From: Butyriboletus loyo
Lineage: Eukaryota; Basidiomycota; Agaricomycetes; Boletales; Boletaceae
NCBI GenBank assembly: GCA_038093515.1
Contig: JBBPSI010000087.1
Location: forward strand, 33,356-97,355
Direction of reading: 5' to 3'
Length of the DNA: 64,000 nt
Part shown: positions 1-10,219 of the stretch, one piece after another
Position numbering within the stretch: the stretch's first letter is position 1
Layout: every line of letters begins with the position of its first letter
Program-made: the position numbers and the translations under genes
Notes under the pieces: generated by a model
Database searches by the model: none
Told to the model about the DNA's origin: nothing
Seen by the model: only the letters and a program-made list of their open reading frames with translations

Positions 1-1868
1 AGCCTTCAACCCAAGAAGGGGGTCGGCTACCAGGCGCCCAGCGTACCCAACGTGGAGTGGTTGCATGTGATGAACGTAAAGAAGGGTTGCTAAAAGCTCA
101 AATATGAGCAACCGAAGTAAATGTCATCTGAAAGACGTACTTGGCGCGTAAAGTTGGTCCTAACGCAAGGCGAGCGAAATTGCTTGGGAATAGTGGATTG
201 CCTGGAGCGCGGTCACCAACAGGATCATATGCTCGTTCGCTCTCGTTATCCCCAATTTCGGAAGAAGCAGCATTGTCACGATATGTATATGAACTGTAAA
301 GAAACGATTAGAATAAGATAGGATGTGGCTTGAAGAATGCCTAACCCAGACGCCGGCCTCCCAAGGCTGGCGATAGACCCATGGGAGCTCGTCCGGGAGA
401 GATGACGTGTGAGAGGAGAAAGAGAAAAATCTGGACTGCGTGGTTCGACACTGTCTCTTCCTGAAATGTTCGTGCTTGGACTGGGTGGATACGAAAACAT
501 ATGCGGTGTTACTGCAGAAGAGGAAGGAACCGAGGACGTAGAAACTCGAAGTCCGTGGATCTGCGCTTTGGAATCATCTTCCGCCTTGATGCGATCTTCG
601 TCGCCAGCGCTGACATCTGGTTCTTCCTCTTCCTCACGGTCCTCGACAATGTCTTGTAGTACCTGATCAACCTGGGACTTGGAGGTAGATTGAGAAAGAC
701 CAGCAGGAAGACTGGATGGCGGTGGGTTGCTTGCACCAGGAGTAGAAGGGAGAGGATTCGGGGATGAGGTCACCAAGATAGGCTCAATCATCAATGATTG
801 CCCTGCGGACGATGTCAAGGTGACCGAATCCAGTGACTGATGGGAATGATTAGTGACATTCGGGAGATGTTCATCCTCGGGGAGGGAAAGAGTAGGCGCG
901 TTGTCAACGAAATGAAAAGTGTCCAAGTCCTCCATTTCCAATTCAGGGGGCACGCCTAGCGCTCCTTTCAAGCGTTCCCAGATGAGCTCTGAATGAGCAA
1001 GAACGCATTTGCGAGCTTGTCTCACCCACACAGCGTCGCTGGCAGATGAGCGATCGACTTCAATTAGCCATTGACGCAACGTGCCGAAGGTCCATTGGGC
1101 TGGGTCGACCGTGAACGGATCTTGTACCTCGTCATGGGGTGTCTGAATTGGGAAGGTCTGAGCCAAGAGAGAGAATAGTTTCTTCGTTGGAGGGCTCGAG
1201 AGCAGATGAGCAGTTTCTGCGGCTCGGTCAATAAAGGGGAGGTAGACATCGACTGGCAGTAGAGTGAATGTTGCTGGCGAGGAAATGGAGGCTGCTAGAG
1301 CATCGGAACTGCTCGGATTAGACGGATTTGGAACCACTGTTGAAACAGGGACGTAACGAGGGGCAGACGATTGACGGGCAAGGTCGATGAGCTGTTCTGG
1401 TGTAAGATTGGGCCTTGAGATGGTAGATCCACCGGACGAAGAATGCCGACGCGCAAACTGAGGAGAACTCGGCCTGAGACGAGGGGAAGAGGATGGACTG
1501 GAAGCAGTTCGAGAACAGTAATCCCGCGGAGCTGAAGTTGAGAGCGGGCTGGAGGGCTGGGAAGGAGAAGCCGGGGAAAAGGAAGCGAAAGCGAAACTGA
1601 GCCTGTGATCTGCGGAGGGACCAGAAGTGCTTCCGTTACGACGGAGGGATCGGCGACTGTGGATAGGAGAGGGGGGTGAGTCAGACGAGCTGAGCGGGGC
1701 CGTCACAAAGCTGGAGGACGCTGCAGGGTCGACAACACGAACGATTGTCAGAGTCGAGGATGAAGATCGATTGGGATCATGGTTCAGGGCTGCGTTTTGT
1801 CCAAGCGGGTCTGGTGCGCTCACAGATCCCCGTCTCACCGAGAGTCTCCTCGGTGGGCTTTGGGACAT
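1..1868 (-). CDS. conserved unknown protein, Ser/Pro-rich; 3' end lies beyond the window
   Basis: Starts at ATG 1868-1866 and reads leftwards. The first exon encodes about 510 residues. Its N-terminal half is very rich in Ser and Pro. A more structured stretch around residues 200-330 contains Trp/Arg-rich helices (for example VWVRQARKC and HSELIWERLKG), followed by an acidic segment (EDREEEEEPD). An uninterrupted reading would stop near 276, but two good introns extend the frame: 294-345 (52 nt, branch CTAAT) and 90-140 (51 nt). The added exons read GNPLFPSNFARLALGPTL and then NNPSLRSS, and stay open to base 1, so the gene is cut by the window edge. I do not recognise a named domain. The pattern resembles lineage-specific basidiomycete proteins, which is my inference. 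It is divergent from eL34, with 202 bp between the start codons. Confidence 0.7.
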
Positions 1869-2070
1869 CGTTCAGGACAAGACACTGCGAGATCGATTGG
1901 CACCGTAAACAACCTCTCATTCCCATCCTGTGCAACTTCCTAATTTAGCTGCGTGACGCCATGTCGCAACGTCACAAACTCCTCGGCTCGGCAGACGCCG
2001 AAGCGCTGTACAGTAGCATTTCCAGCCACCACAGGTATGAACACAGTAAATCATCCAACCACGCCCGATA

Positions 2071-2523
2071 ATGGCCCAACGTGTTACGCTCCGCAAACGC
2101 ACGCCTTACAACACCACCTCCAACCGCCGCCGCATCGTAAAGACACCAGGCGGCAGGCTTGTCTATCACCATCTCAAAAAACTCCCAACTCAACCCAAGT
2201 GTGGTGACTGCGGAATCGGATTGCCTGGTGTATGCTAAAAGCTTTGCCGAGCCGTGTTCTAGGTACTCATATGGGGTCTGTAGGTTCCTGCACTTCGGCC
2301 ACACCAGTATGCCACTGTTTCGAAACGTATAAAGACCGTCCGTCGGGCATACGGCGGATCACGTTGCGGCGACTGTGTAAAGTCGCGGTACATCTTTTTA
2401 TTCTCCCTTTCCGTTCCATGTTTCACCAATCTCCTATGCAGCATCCTCCGGGCATTCTTGGTCGAGGAGGCAAAAATCGTAAAGAGGGTCATCAAAAGCC
2501 AGAAGACCACTGCTCAGAAGTGA
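2071..2523 (+). CDS. RPL34: 60S ribosomal protein eL34 (L34e)
   Basis: Structural protein of the large cytosolic ribosomal subunit. There are three exons, 2071-2229, 2284-2387 and 2442-2523, separated by 54-nt introns. The product is 114 residues; the family is usually 110-120. The start reads MAQRVTLRKRTPYNTTSN, the typical eL34 N-terminus. The zinc-binding pairs are visible as KCGDCG in exon 1 and SRCGDCV in exon 2. The C-terminus AFLVEEAKIVKRVIK is also characteristic. All joins keep frame. The unspliced reading of this stretch hides the gene, because each exon is shorter than 60 codons. It shares a 202 bp divergent promoter region with the unknown gene on its left. Confidence 0.95.
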
Positions 2524-3000
2524 TTCACCTCTCGGCGGCTGGGCTGGTAGCGGCTGCTTGCTGTATATGGCTATTCATTGTGTTCTCTTTACGCTTATGA
2601 CCCCCACTGCATCCCATGTAATGGCTCCCTCAGATCCAATTCAAGAAAGCCACTATGCTTCGCCCCTCGGGATATCAGATAGATTGTTAACGTATGATGC
2701 CATGACCATGATAAGTGGTTTTATCTGAATATCTGCTCTTGATCGCACATCGAATCGACGGCCAGACGAGATTATCAAAGACAGTCAATCTGGTTAATCG
2801 AGGTGTCCCTCAATTGTAGCAAGACATACCCCTGACGGGGTTAGCAACAATAGTCCTACTGAGTTCGAATGTACCGCGATGATTATCCTAGACTCCAAAT
2901 CCATTGCGCAAAAGTTAACAGCGTATCTAGGGATTACTACTACTATGAAACAAGGATCATGTAGCTTCTAATGGTTGTCATAAATATCGGGCATCTTCGC
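2524..3000. other. convergent intergenic region, no gene seen
   Basis: These 477 bp separate the stop codons of eL34 and the TPT-type transporter. I see no open frame of interest, no repeat and no RNA-like structure. It presumably holds the two 3' UTRs and terminators. Confidence 0.6.
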
Positions 3001-4737
3001 CTAGGCGGATACTCGTGTTTCATGTATCGATTCAAACCTGGGAAGATGGGAGTGCGGATATGTAAAGGAAGCCGTATCGGTTGATGGGTAGTCAAGCGAA
3101 GGAGGAGGCGATGGGTAAGGGTCCGTGGGTGATATGATTCCAGCGCGTTTAGTAAATGCCAAAGACAAACTCAGCGGAGCGACACGGGCGGAAAGCTGCC
3201 CCTCCAGAGAGCTCTTGGGCATGTCAGGCGATTGTGCTTGCGTACTGCCAGGCGGTAAAGGAGGGAATTGAAGTCGTGATTTTCTCCCAGTTGTGGATGA
3301 CACCACAGATTTCACCCACGAGCTAGGTGACGACGGGGTACTACCGTTCAGCAGTTGCTCCTCCACGCGGTTAGACGGAAGCATCATGTCCCGTGTGGCT
3401 TCAACTCTCCGCATTTTAGTCTCCCCCCTTTCCACATCGCTCGTCGCCGAGTTGTACATATATAGGCCGATGAATGTCAACCCAATCCCAGCGCCTTGAA
3501 TTGGGTGAACCCTCTGGTTGAACCACAAAATTGCCATGCATATGACCCATATCCGTTTGACTAAGGAGGCGATGGAATACGTGACTGGAGAGGTGGATGA
3601 TAGAATCACAAATGCGATAATGTTCTGGGCAAAGTGTGCAAGAGCATTGGCAATGAAGTGGTATGAGAGGGAGTGTATAGAGGGGTGACCATGATTAGGA
3701 TGGACAATGTGCGTCGGGTTATCAAGGGCAGCGAGGAGACGAGGAAGGTCCGTGAAGCTCCAAAGGGGTACCATGAGAACGAATGCCGCGCCTGACGAAT
3801 AGAACAACAAGTTCACTTTATCAAGCCGATGCGAGGATGCTTGCGAACCAGACGGGACAACCTTCTTGAAAAAGATATTCGAGCTCACGAAGACAAGGGC
3901 GGAACCAAAGGCACAGAGCAATCCAACTGGACTAGACGCGGAACCATCAAAAGTGGATGCTAGCATGACTCCAATAGTAAGGGGAAGGAGGGATAGATAA
4001 GTCTTTGGAGAGTATTTGACCCCGAAGAGAAGTGCGTACGCAGCGACGGTGAAGAGTGGTGACAACGCCTTTGGTGTTGTTTGGTAATGAAGAAGTAAAA
4101 AGCTGAGAATGCGACATACCTTGATAGTGTGCACGGTGCTAACGTGAATTCTGGATATTGCCATGCTAGAAAACATATGTCCACCGACCTGGAATGCACC
4201 CATTGGTAAGGTCGCTCTCAGTATAGTGACCGTTGGTGAGCGCAGCCTGCTGAAATTAATCGCAGGGGTCATGATTAGGAGACAGCAGCAGGCCACAAAA
4301 CCAAATTGAATGATCGTGAGAGTGACTGGGTAGCGAAACTGTTCGAGAATCGCTTTCCCGGTATTTGACGACAGGGCGGAGGTTGTGTACCAAAACATAC
4401 ACAAAATAAGAAAGTGGGCGGTGGAAGCGATGGAAGGTCCTGCGACAGATGTCCAAAGGCCTCGTGTGCGACGGACGAAAGATGGGGGAAAGTGATGTGC
4501 CTCCGATGCGAACGTTCGACGGTAAATAAACCTCTTGAGGTTTTGCAAGATTGAGGGAAAAGAAAACGAAGAAGGGTGGTCTAATCGGATACTCCAAGCA
4601 CTTCGCGACATAGGCACTGGTCCTTGCGAAGGATTACTGGCCTGCCGAGGATGCCCGAGATTCGCGGCGTTATCGTGGGGGTATTCATTATATGAGAGAT
4701 ATCTGGCAGGATCAGTACCTGGGCGATTATTCTGCAT
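3001..4737 (-). CDS. SLY41/triose-phosphate-transporter (TPT) family membrane transporter
   Basis: A predicted drug/metabolite-superfamily carrier of the endomembrane system. ATG is 4737-4735 and the stop is at 3001. One in-frame 51-nt intron (4069-4119) separates HTIK from ALSPLFTVAAY; without it the conserved TIKALSP motif of the TPT family is broken. The predicted length is about 561 residues. After a roughly 90-residue basic N-terminal tail come about nine hydrophobic helices, including the conserved block around SSNIFFKK. A Ser/Pro-rich cytosolic tail of about 130 residues follows. The long N- and C-terminal tails fit the SLY41-like fungal subgroup better than chloroplast TPTs. Substrate cannot be told from sequence; phosphorylated sugars or nucleotide sugars are the family norm. 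Divergent from eS4. Confidence 0.85.
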   Translation of the reverse strand: MQNNRPGTDPARYLSYNEYPHDNAANLGHPRQASNPSQGPVPMSRSAWSIRLDHPSSFSFPSILQNLKRFIYRRTFASEAHHFPPSFVRRTRGLWTSVAGPSIASTAHFLILCMFWYTTSALSSNTGKAILEQFRYPVTLTIIQFGFVACCCLLIMTPAINFSRLRSPTVTILRATLPMGAFQVGGHMFSSMAISRIHVSTVHTIKVCRILSFLLLHYQTTPKALSPLFTVAAYALLFGVKYSPKTYLSLLPLTIGVMLASTFDGSASSPVGLLCAFGSALVFVSSNIFFKKVVPSGSQASSHRLDKVNLLFYSSGAAFVLMVPLWSFTDLPRLLAALDNPTHIVHPNHGHPSIHSLSYHFIANALAHFAQNIIAFVILSSTSPVTYSIASLVKRIWVICMAILWFNQRVHPIQGAGIGLTFIGLYMYNSATSDVERGETKMRRVEATRDMMLPSNRVEEQLLNGSTPSSPSSWVKSVVSSTTGRKSRLQFPPLPPGSTQAQSPDMPKSSLEGQLSARVAPLSLSLAFTKRAGIISPTDPYPSPPPSLDYPSTDTASFTYPHSHLPRFESIHETRVSA

Positions 4738-4864
4738 TCCACGAAGGAAAGAGCGTTCTACGCAAGAAGGTTGAACAAGGGGACTACGACTCCCGTGTGG
4801 GCAGTGAGACTTGTCAACGTTGACGGATATGGTGCACAGCCACCGTAACCTCTGCGAGCAGGAT

Positions 4865-4870
4865 CACGTG
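4865..4870. promoter_or_regulatory. CACGTG palindrome in the transporter/eS4 divergent promoter
   Basis: A CACGTG core (E-box type, bound by bHLH factors in fungi) lies between the two divergent start codons at 4737 and 4984, about 115 bp upstream of the eS4 ATG. The same core occurs in two other upstream regions of this window. Binding is inferred. Confidence 0.4.
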
Positions 4871-4983
4871 CCGGAGAAGAGCCTACCCTAAAGTATGCCA
4901 GTTCAGTGGCACCAGAGCACCAGATCACTTGGTATCAAAGTCAAGGTCGTCGCTGTCGTCGCCGTCTCCTCAAGAAAGCCATC

Positions 4984-6108
4984 ATGGTCAGTCGTATGTC
5001 CTCTGATATGCTTGTGCACACGCCGAGAAACTATTCTTCAATGCCTTCTATTGCTGGGATGGGCGGATGCTGACCGCCTTGTTGGGATGGACTGGATATA
5101 CGCTCTCGCCATACTCTGGACCCTCTGGAGCTCACGGCATCTGACGCATTTTCTGTTTCGTAGGCCCGTGGACAAAAAAAGCACTTGAAACGCCTCGCAG
5201 CTCCATCGTCATGGATGCTCGACAAACTGAGCGGCACCTACGTGAGGAACCTCAGCCTTTTCACTCACCCTTAAAGCTCAAATACAGGTCACAGGCTCCC
5301 CGTCCATCCCCTGGTCCCCACAAGCTCCGTGAATCCCTTCCCCTTACGATTTTTCTCCGAAACAGACTCAAGTATGCACTGACCGGACGCGAGGTCATTA
5401 CAATCGTCAACCGACGCCTCATTAAAGTCGATGGAAAAGTGCGCACCGACCCCAACTATCCCACCGGCTTCATGGGTAAGAAATTCCAGCCCCTTTGCTA
5501 AGACGGTGCATTTATATTTGGTCAGATACCATCTCGCTCGAAAAGTCTGGCGAACATTTCCGCCTGCTGTATGATGTGAAGGGCCGTTTCACTATTCATC
5601 GCATCACCCCTGAGGAGGCTACGTACAAACTTCTCAAGGTCCGCAAAGTGGCCCTCGGCGCCAAGGGTGTCCCTCACATCGTCACACACGACGGACGCAC
5701 AATCCGTTATCCTGATCCAGTCATCAAGGTCAACGACACTGTGAAGTTTGACCTAGAGCAAGGAAAAATCACCGACTTCGCCCCCTTTGACACTGGCAAC
5801 ATCGTCATGATCACTGGTGGTCGTAACATGGGTCGTGCAGGTGTCATCATTCACCGCGAGAAACACATTGGAGGTTTCGATATCGTCCATGTCAAGGATT
5901 CTCTCGATCGTACATTCGCCACACGGTATGTGTCATCATGCATCTCGTGCACCAGCGAGCTCCAACCATTAACAATTATAGTATCTCCAACATCTTCGTT
6001 ATCGGTCAAGGCATTAAGCCTTGGATATCTTTGCCGAAGGGCAAGGGTACTAAACTGACGATTTCTGAGGAGAGAGATCTCCGGAGGAGACGCGCCGCTG
6101 AGCAATAG
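4984..6108 (+). CDS. RPS4: 40S ribosomal protein eS4 (S4e)
   Basis: Small-subunit ribosomal protein. Five exons: 4984-4986, 5164-5241, 5295-5475, 5526-5925 and 5982-6108, giving 262 residues, the normal family length. Exon 1 is only the ATG codon, followed by a 177-nt intron, the longest intron in this gene. Exon 2 starts [20 protein letters not shown], the universal eS4 N-terminus. Later hallmarks are [12 protein letters not shown], the [14 protein letters not shown] join across intron 3, the KOW-like segment [12 protein letters not shown], and the tail SNIFVIGQG. All joins keep frame. The other introns are 50-56 nt. Confidence 0.96.
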
Positions 6109-6290
6109 ATACGCGTTATCGTTGGTTCTTGCTGGTTTTTCCTTCAGGCGTATGTATCTCCATGTATATGCTTCTCACGACGACAAAAAATGCAGTTGAT
6201 TGCATGGAGCATATGAATATTATGATGGCTTTCTCATCCCTCACATATGGAATGCTGAATTCAATGTTAGTCTCAACAGCACAGTTCGCA

Positions 6291-8947
6291 TTACCAGTAA
6301 TCGGCTGTTCTGGGTTGTACGACAGACGGCTTGGCACACCTCTTCTCCAACTCCCATCGTTTCAACCACTTGGTCATCTTCGCCCTGGAAGTAGGGCTAC
6401 CTATATTCACGGTGGCAATCATTCTACCCCAGTCGCATGACATGGCAAAGCAAGTAAGTTCAAAGAACGAGCTATGTTCCGAGTAAGGCACCCCAAATAT
6501 CTGGATGTTAGGTGATGACTTTTGCGACGGCTGGAGATCTGTGTAAGAGAAATGTCGTGACTGGCCACGGGAGATGATAGACTGGATGGAGGCATTAAAA
6601 AATTTACTGCCAGTTGGCAGGGAGTAACTGTGAAAGAAGTCAACCAAAACCAAGCATAGGATTGACAACGCACGTCCACCCTGTCGGCCGGAACCCGATA
6701 ACCCTCGAAAACGTGCCCTTGAATCTTTGAAGATACGACCTAAGGTTATCTGAAGTGACTGTCCCTAACGGCAATATATGTACGTTTGCTTCGGCAGGAT
6801 CTGCGGTCAGGAGAGCGTGTAGCTCTTTATCGGCCTGACATCGTAGTATGGCAGTCTTGCGTGTATCACAATAGATCTTCGTCCCAAGAGCTTGAGCAAT
6901 CGCTAGAGTGCAATTTTTTTTCAGTCCCAATTCGGATGACAGGATCAGCCTACCCCACCTTTGACGATACGCTCCTTTCCAATTGAATATGTGCTGGGTG
7001 TGAAGTCAGTCGTGAATCAAAACGGTAATGATTCCATATACCCTACGATCACCAGGGTTCGCTCCTGCTGCATCTGTTGTCCTCCCATCTCAGCAGAGGT
7101 CGAAGATTTCGCCCAGGAATCTATCGTGGAATTCCGGTTTGTATGAGCGTCTGTGTTGCCTTCAACCCCTCTCACCACCAGTCTCCGAGCTAACTCTGCA
7201 CAAGCAGAGGTAACAAGCGGCTGAGGTGAAAACATGTACTATTCTGACCATTGAACTTTTCGATAGCCGAAAAAAGATCGCGACAAACCTTCGGATCGAG
7301 ATATGTAGTATCCAGGTGGATATGATCGATGTGCTTTCCTTTCACAGCGGGATGGAGGACATGACGTGGTGATGCGCGAAAATCCCCACAGTGCAGGTAC
7401 CGAAAGATTTTTGATGAACCTATAAACGGGGACTTGAATGCGCTATCGCCAGCGTCGGTTGTTTGTTGCCCCTCGAAGAGGAATAGACAGGAACCTGGGC
7501 AGTGATTGGCTTCAATCAGGGTCACGCTCACTCCTCCGGTATTAGGTATCATTGTCGGTGTGTCCAACGGTAAAGGACGGATCCATCTAGGATCTACAGC
7601 TAGCATGTGTATGATTAAATTGGAAGTCTCCTCTGCGAAAATGTGAGCAAAAGTTCGATAGGCTGCTCGTGCATTAACCTGAACAATAAATGAGACCACT
7701 CTTCCACTTGGATCCGAGATTGGTGTAATGATCGGAATGTGCGTGACTATCGGTATGCCAGTCAGTGTGGACGTATAAACAGTAGTGCATATTGAACAAA
7801 CGTCAAAAAGTACGCTGTGACACCGGGGATAGTACCGTAGCAGAAAGCGTCCACTGCGATTGGCATCCCTTGCAATATCTTGTAAAATGGAGCTCTTCTA
7901 CGGTTTCCTTGGGTCGGCCGGAAATCACGGTCAGCGGCGGCATCCGCCTCTACCCAAACTTCGTTCTCCTTGTGTGAGTTCATTAGCACGGTGTACAGAT
8001 CGCCTCCTTGGCCGTTGCTTTGACCAGCGTTGTCAGATGTCATACCGGGTTCGATCGACACTGCGATCGATGTACATCCTTGCGTAACGATGCTATCGTT
8101 TTTCAAGGTCGTATCGAGGCATTGATTGACATGGGTTTGTGCTTCCTAACCGAGGAATAGCGAAGGTCAGTGGGACGGTGTAACACCGTCTATTTGGTGC
8201 GCTTACAAGAACGAGGACTCCTGTCAAACCTGTACCGCACACCGGACAAGAGCATTGTTCGCCGGAGGGTTCTCCCTCACCATCTTCGGCGCCACTACCC
8301 AATACTTCCAAAGCAGCGAGTTCATCATCTCCAACAGCCCATTCTCCGATGGGAGACTCGACTGCGGCGTCGTGAACAGGGTTATCGACTGGATTAGTAG
8401 ACATCCCCTCGTGTGTGACTAAATTAGTTTGACTCCATTCAGTCGACCGGTTTCCTGTGCAGGTAAAGTTGAGACCGTCCCTAACCCTACACAAAACCCA
8501 GAAACACGAACTGACACAAGCTTGCCCCAGTAAAGGAGCTGAAACGCCAAAGATGGATTCTGAATGGTCTAGTTGGGGAACGACTGGGGAATGGAACTGG
8601 TTGCTGGATGTCTCCACACGCGGCGTCATGGACAACAGCTCCGAAGGCAGACCAAAGACATGCTTGTCTTCTGAGTATGCTGGAGTGGATGTGGCCGAGT
8701 TTAGAGACTGCGAGTCTTCAGAAAACCCTGTCCTGGAGTTCAGTGGAGCCCTTCTTTTTCCATGGACACCGTCGTCACTGTCAGAATCGATTACGATGAT
8801 TTCTCTTGACGCCACCTTCAAGTTGGCCTGTCGCACACTAGGCGTAAATCGTTGTGATGTTGCTCGCTTTATCACATCAGCACTGGAAAAGTAGTCCAAT
8901 AGTGTGCAGTCTGGAGGCTCTTTGCGTTTTTTTGTTGATGGTCCCAT
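6291..8947 (-). CDS. PSO2: DNA interstrand cross-link repair nuclease SNM1/PSO2 (metallo-beta-lactamase, beta-CASP)
   Basis: 5'-exonuclease of cross-link repair, expected to be nuclear. The first true ATG is 8947-8945 (MGPSTKKRKEPPDCTLLDYF); the frame is open further upstream but without an ATG. The N-terminal region is disordered and carries IIVIDSDSDD, a SUMO-interaction-like motif. A UBZ4-type zinc finger follows (CPVC then HVNQC after an intron). The catalytic part begins near 7900 with PFYKILQGMPIAVDAF. The metal site HAHSDHYTNL is encoded at about 7720-7746, and further motifs are EANHCPGS, HCGDFRA and DTTYLDP. The end PYSEHSSFFELTCFA and SRAKMTKWLKRWE is characteristic of the family. 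Several short introns split the domain. Stop at 6291-6293. Confidence 0.9.
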
Positions 8948-9743
8948 GTGATACTTGGCAGTCAAGATGATGGATTCACACGCCGTCACAGAAGCCGATT
9001 ACTTATATAATTAGGACCCCTGTTCCTGCTCGGAATTTTCATGTCGCTTCGGGGACAGAAACTTTGTTTGGAAGTCGCATATACTCGCGCGACGGCATTA
9101 GAGGGCCTGGAGGAATCGATGATTCCCGTGGACCCATGACCAGACTTTAACTCTACCCATGATATTATCCATACAAAATGTTCACTATATTGTAAATCCA
9201 ATTTTGGATAAATGTTATTATAATACATCTGTAACCAATTAAGTACCTAAGTTTTTGAGATATCACTCAATCATATCTTGAACATTGTGTCCGTGACGCT
9301 ACAAACAGGCAATGTCGTTCATTCTGGTGAGATGTGTTCCTACGATCAGTGAGATGCACGACTTGCAGCGAAAATGGTAGTTACCCCTGGGGTTTCTGGC
9401 CAACAGTTGCTTTCCCACAGTTAGTGGGGCGACAGAAACTGTCAAGCAATGTGTGTACAGTAGTGTACAAAGTATAGCACATTGGAATGGCCACTTGGGG
9501 CGTGCCCGACTGCACTGCCTACTGACAGGCTGTCTCTAGAAAACACACACTACACACGCAGTGACTCCTCCTCTGCCCCCTGGGTTTGGCACTTCGGCAC
9601 TCTCCGACCCGCTCTGCTCCTCCTATCCTTGCACAGCCACAACGTCCGGGTTTCAAAACCTAGCTTGGGTTGTAAATAAAATCACAGTAGTCGTTTGTAG
9701 TTCCAGTGCACAGTAGTGAAAAAGTGTAGTTAGCTTCGCGCGC

Positions 9744-9759
9744 AATTAATTAATTAATT
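9744..9759. repeat. (AATT)4 microsatellite
   Basis: Four perfect AATT units directly upstream of the hairpin at 9790-9855. Confidence 0.9.
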
Positions 9760-9789
9760 CAATCGATATTTGGTCGACCAATGCTAAAC

Positions 9790-9855
9790 TAGCCGAGAAC
9801 ATTCAGGTCGGAACCAATAATTTACATAATAATCCTGACCAGGTGTTCTCGGCTA
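9790..9855. repeat. 66-bp near-palindromic hairpin element
   Basis: The outer arms 9790-9801 (TAGCCGAGAACA) and 9844-9855 (TGTTCTCGGCTA) are perfect reverse complements over 12 bp. The inner arms also pair in part (TCAGGTCGG against CCTGACC), and the AT-rich centre AATTTACATAATAAT is partly self-complementary. It could be a remnant of a miniature inverted-repeat element or an extruding hairpin. No flanking target duplication is evident. Confidence 0.65.
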
Positions 9856-10219
9856 ATTTCGCTCCTGATCGGGTTGGCATCTCCTCTCGTCTAAACTCCT
9901 GGGTGTGGAGAAGATGCGCCCACCCACACCAAAAAGAAGTGGAGAGAGAACTTGATATTCGGCCGATTTCCTTCAACCTCACGCGCACGGGACAAGTCGA
10001 CACAAAGTTGCCACCCACGCATGCTCACGCTGTTTACGACTTTTACTTTCCACAATTGGAGAACGGAACAGCCGCACTAGCTTTTCTCGGCCTAAGGGCG
10101 GCTAAGGAGAAATGCGGGTACGTGCATGATTTCCACTCCGGCTCAACCCTATGAATTTCGCCCCCTTATAATGCAGGTGCTGTCTGATTCTCGCCTCTCA
10201 CTCATCGACATCCCATACC

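Larger units (their letters stand above)
8948..10219. other. 1.27 kb intergenic region between SNM1 and the aminotransferase
   Basis: No convincing gene. It is locally AT-rich and contains an (AATT)4 tract and a near-perfect hairpin (both listed separately). The open frames present, such as 9843-10154, lack codon or domain support. It serves as the divergent upstream region of both neighbours. Confidence 0.5.

Noticed and set aside
1..93. Plus-strand open frame SLQPKKGVGYQAPSVPN.. ending in TAA
   Set aside because: It is antisense to the last exon of the minus-strand gene, which has better splice signals and a coherent reading.
4987..5163. Possible C/D snoRNA in the long eS4 intron
   Set aside because: CTGA boxes and a TGATATG are present, but there is no true RTGATGA box, no terminal stem and no identifiable guide.
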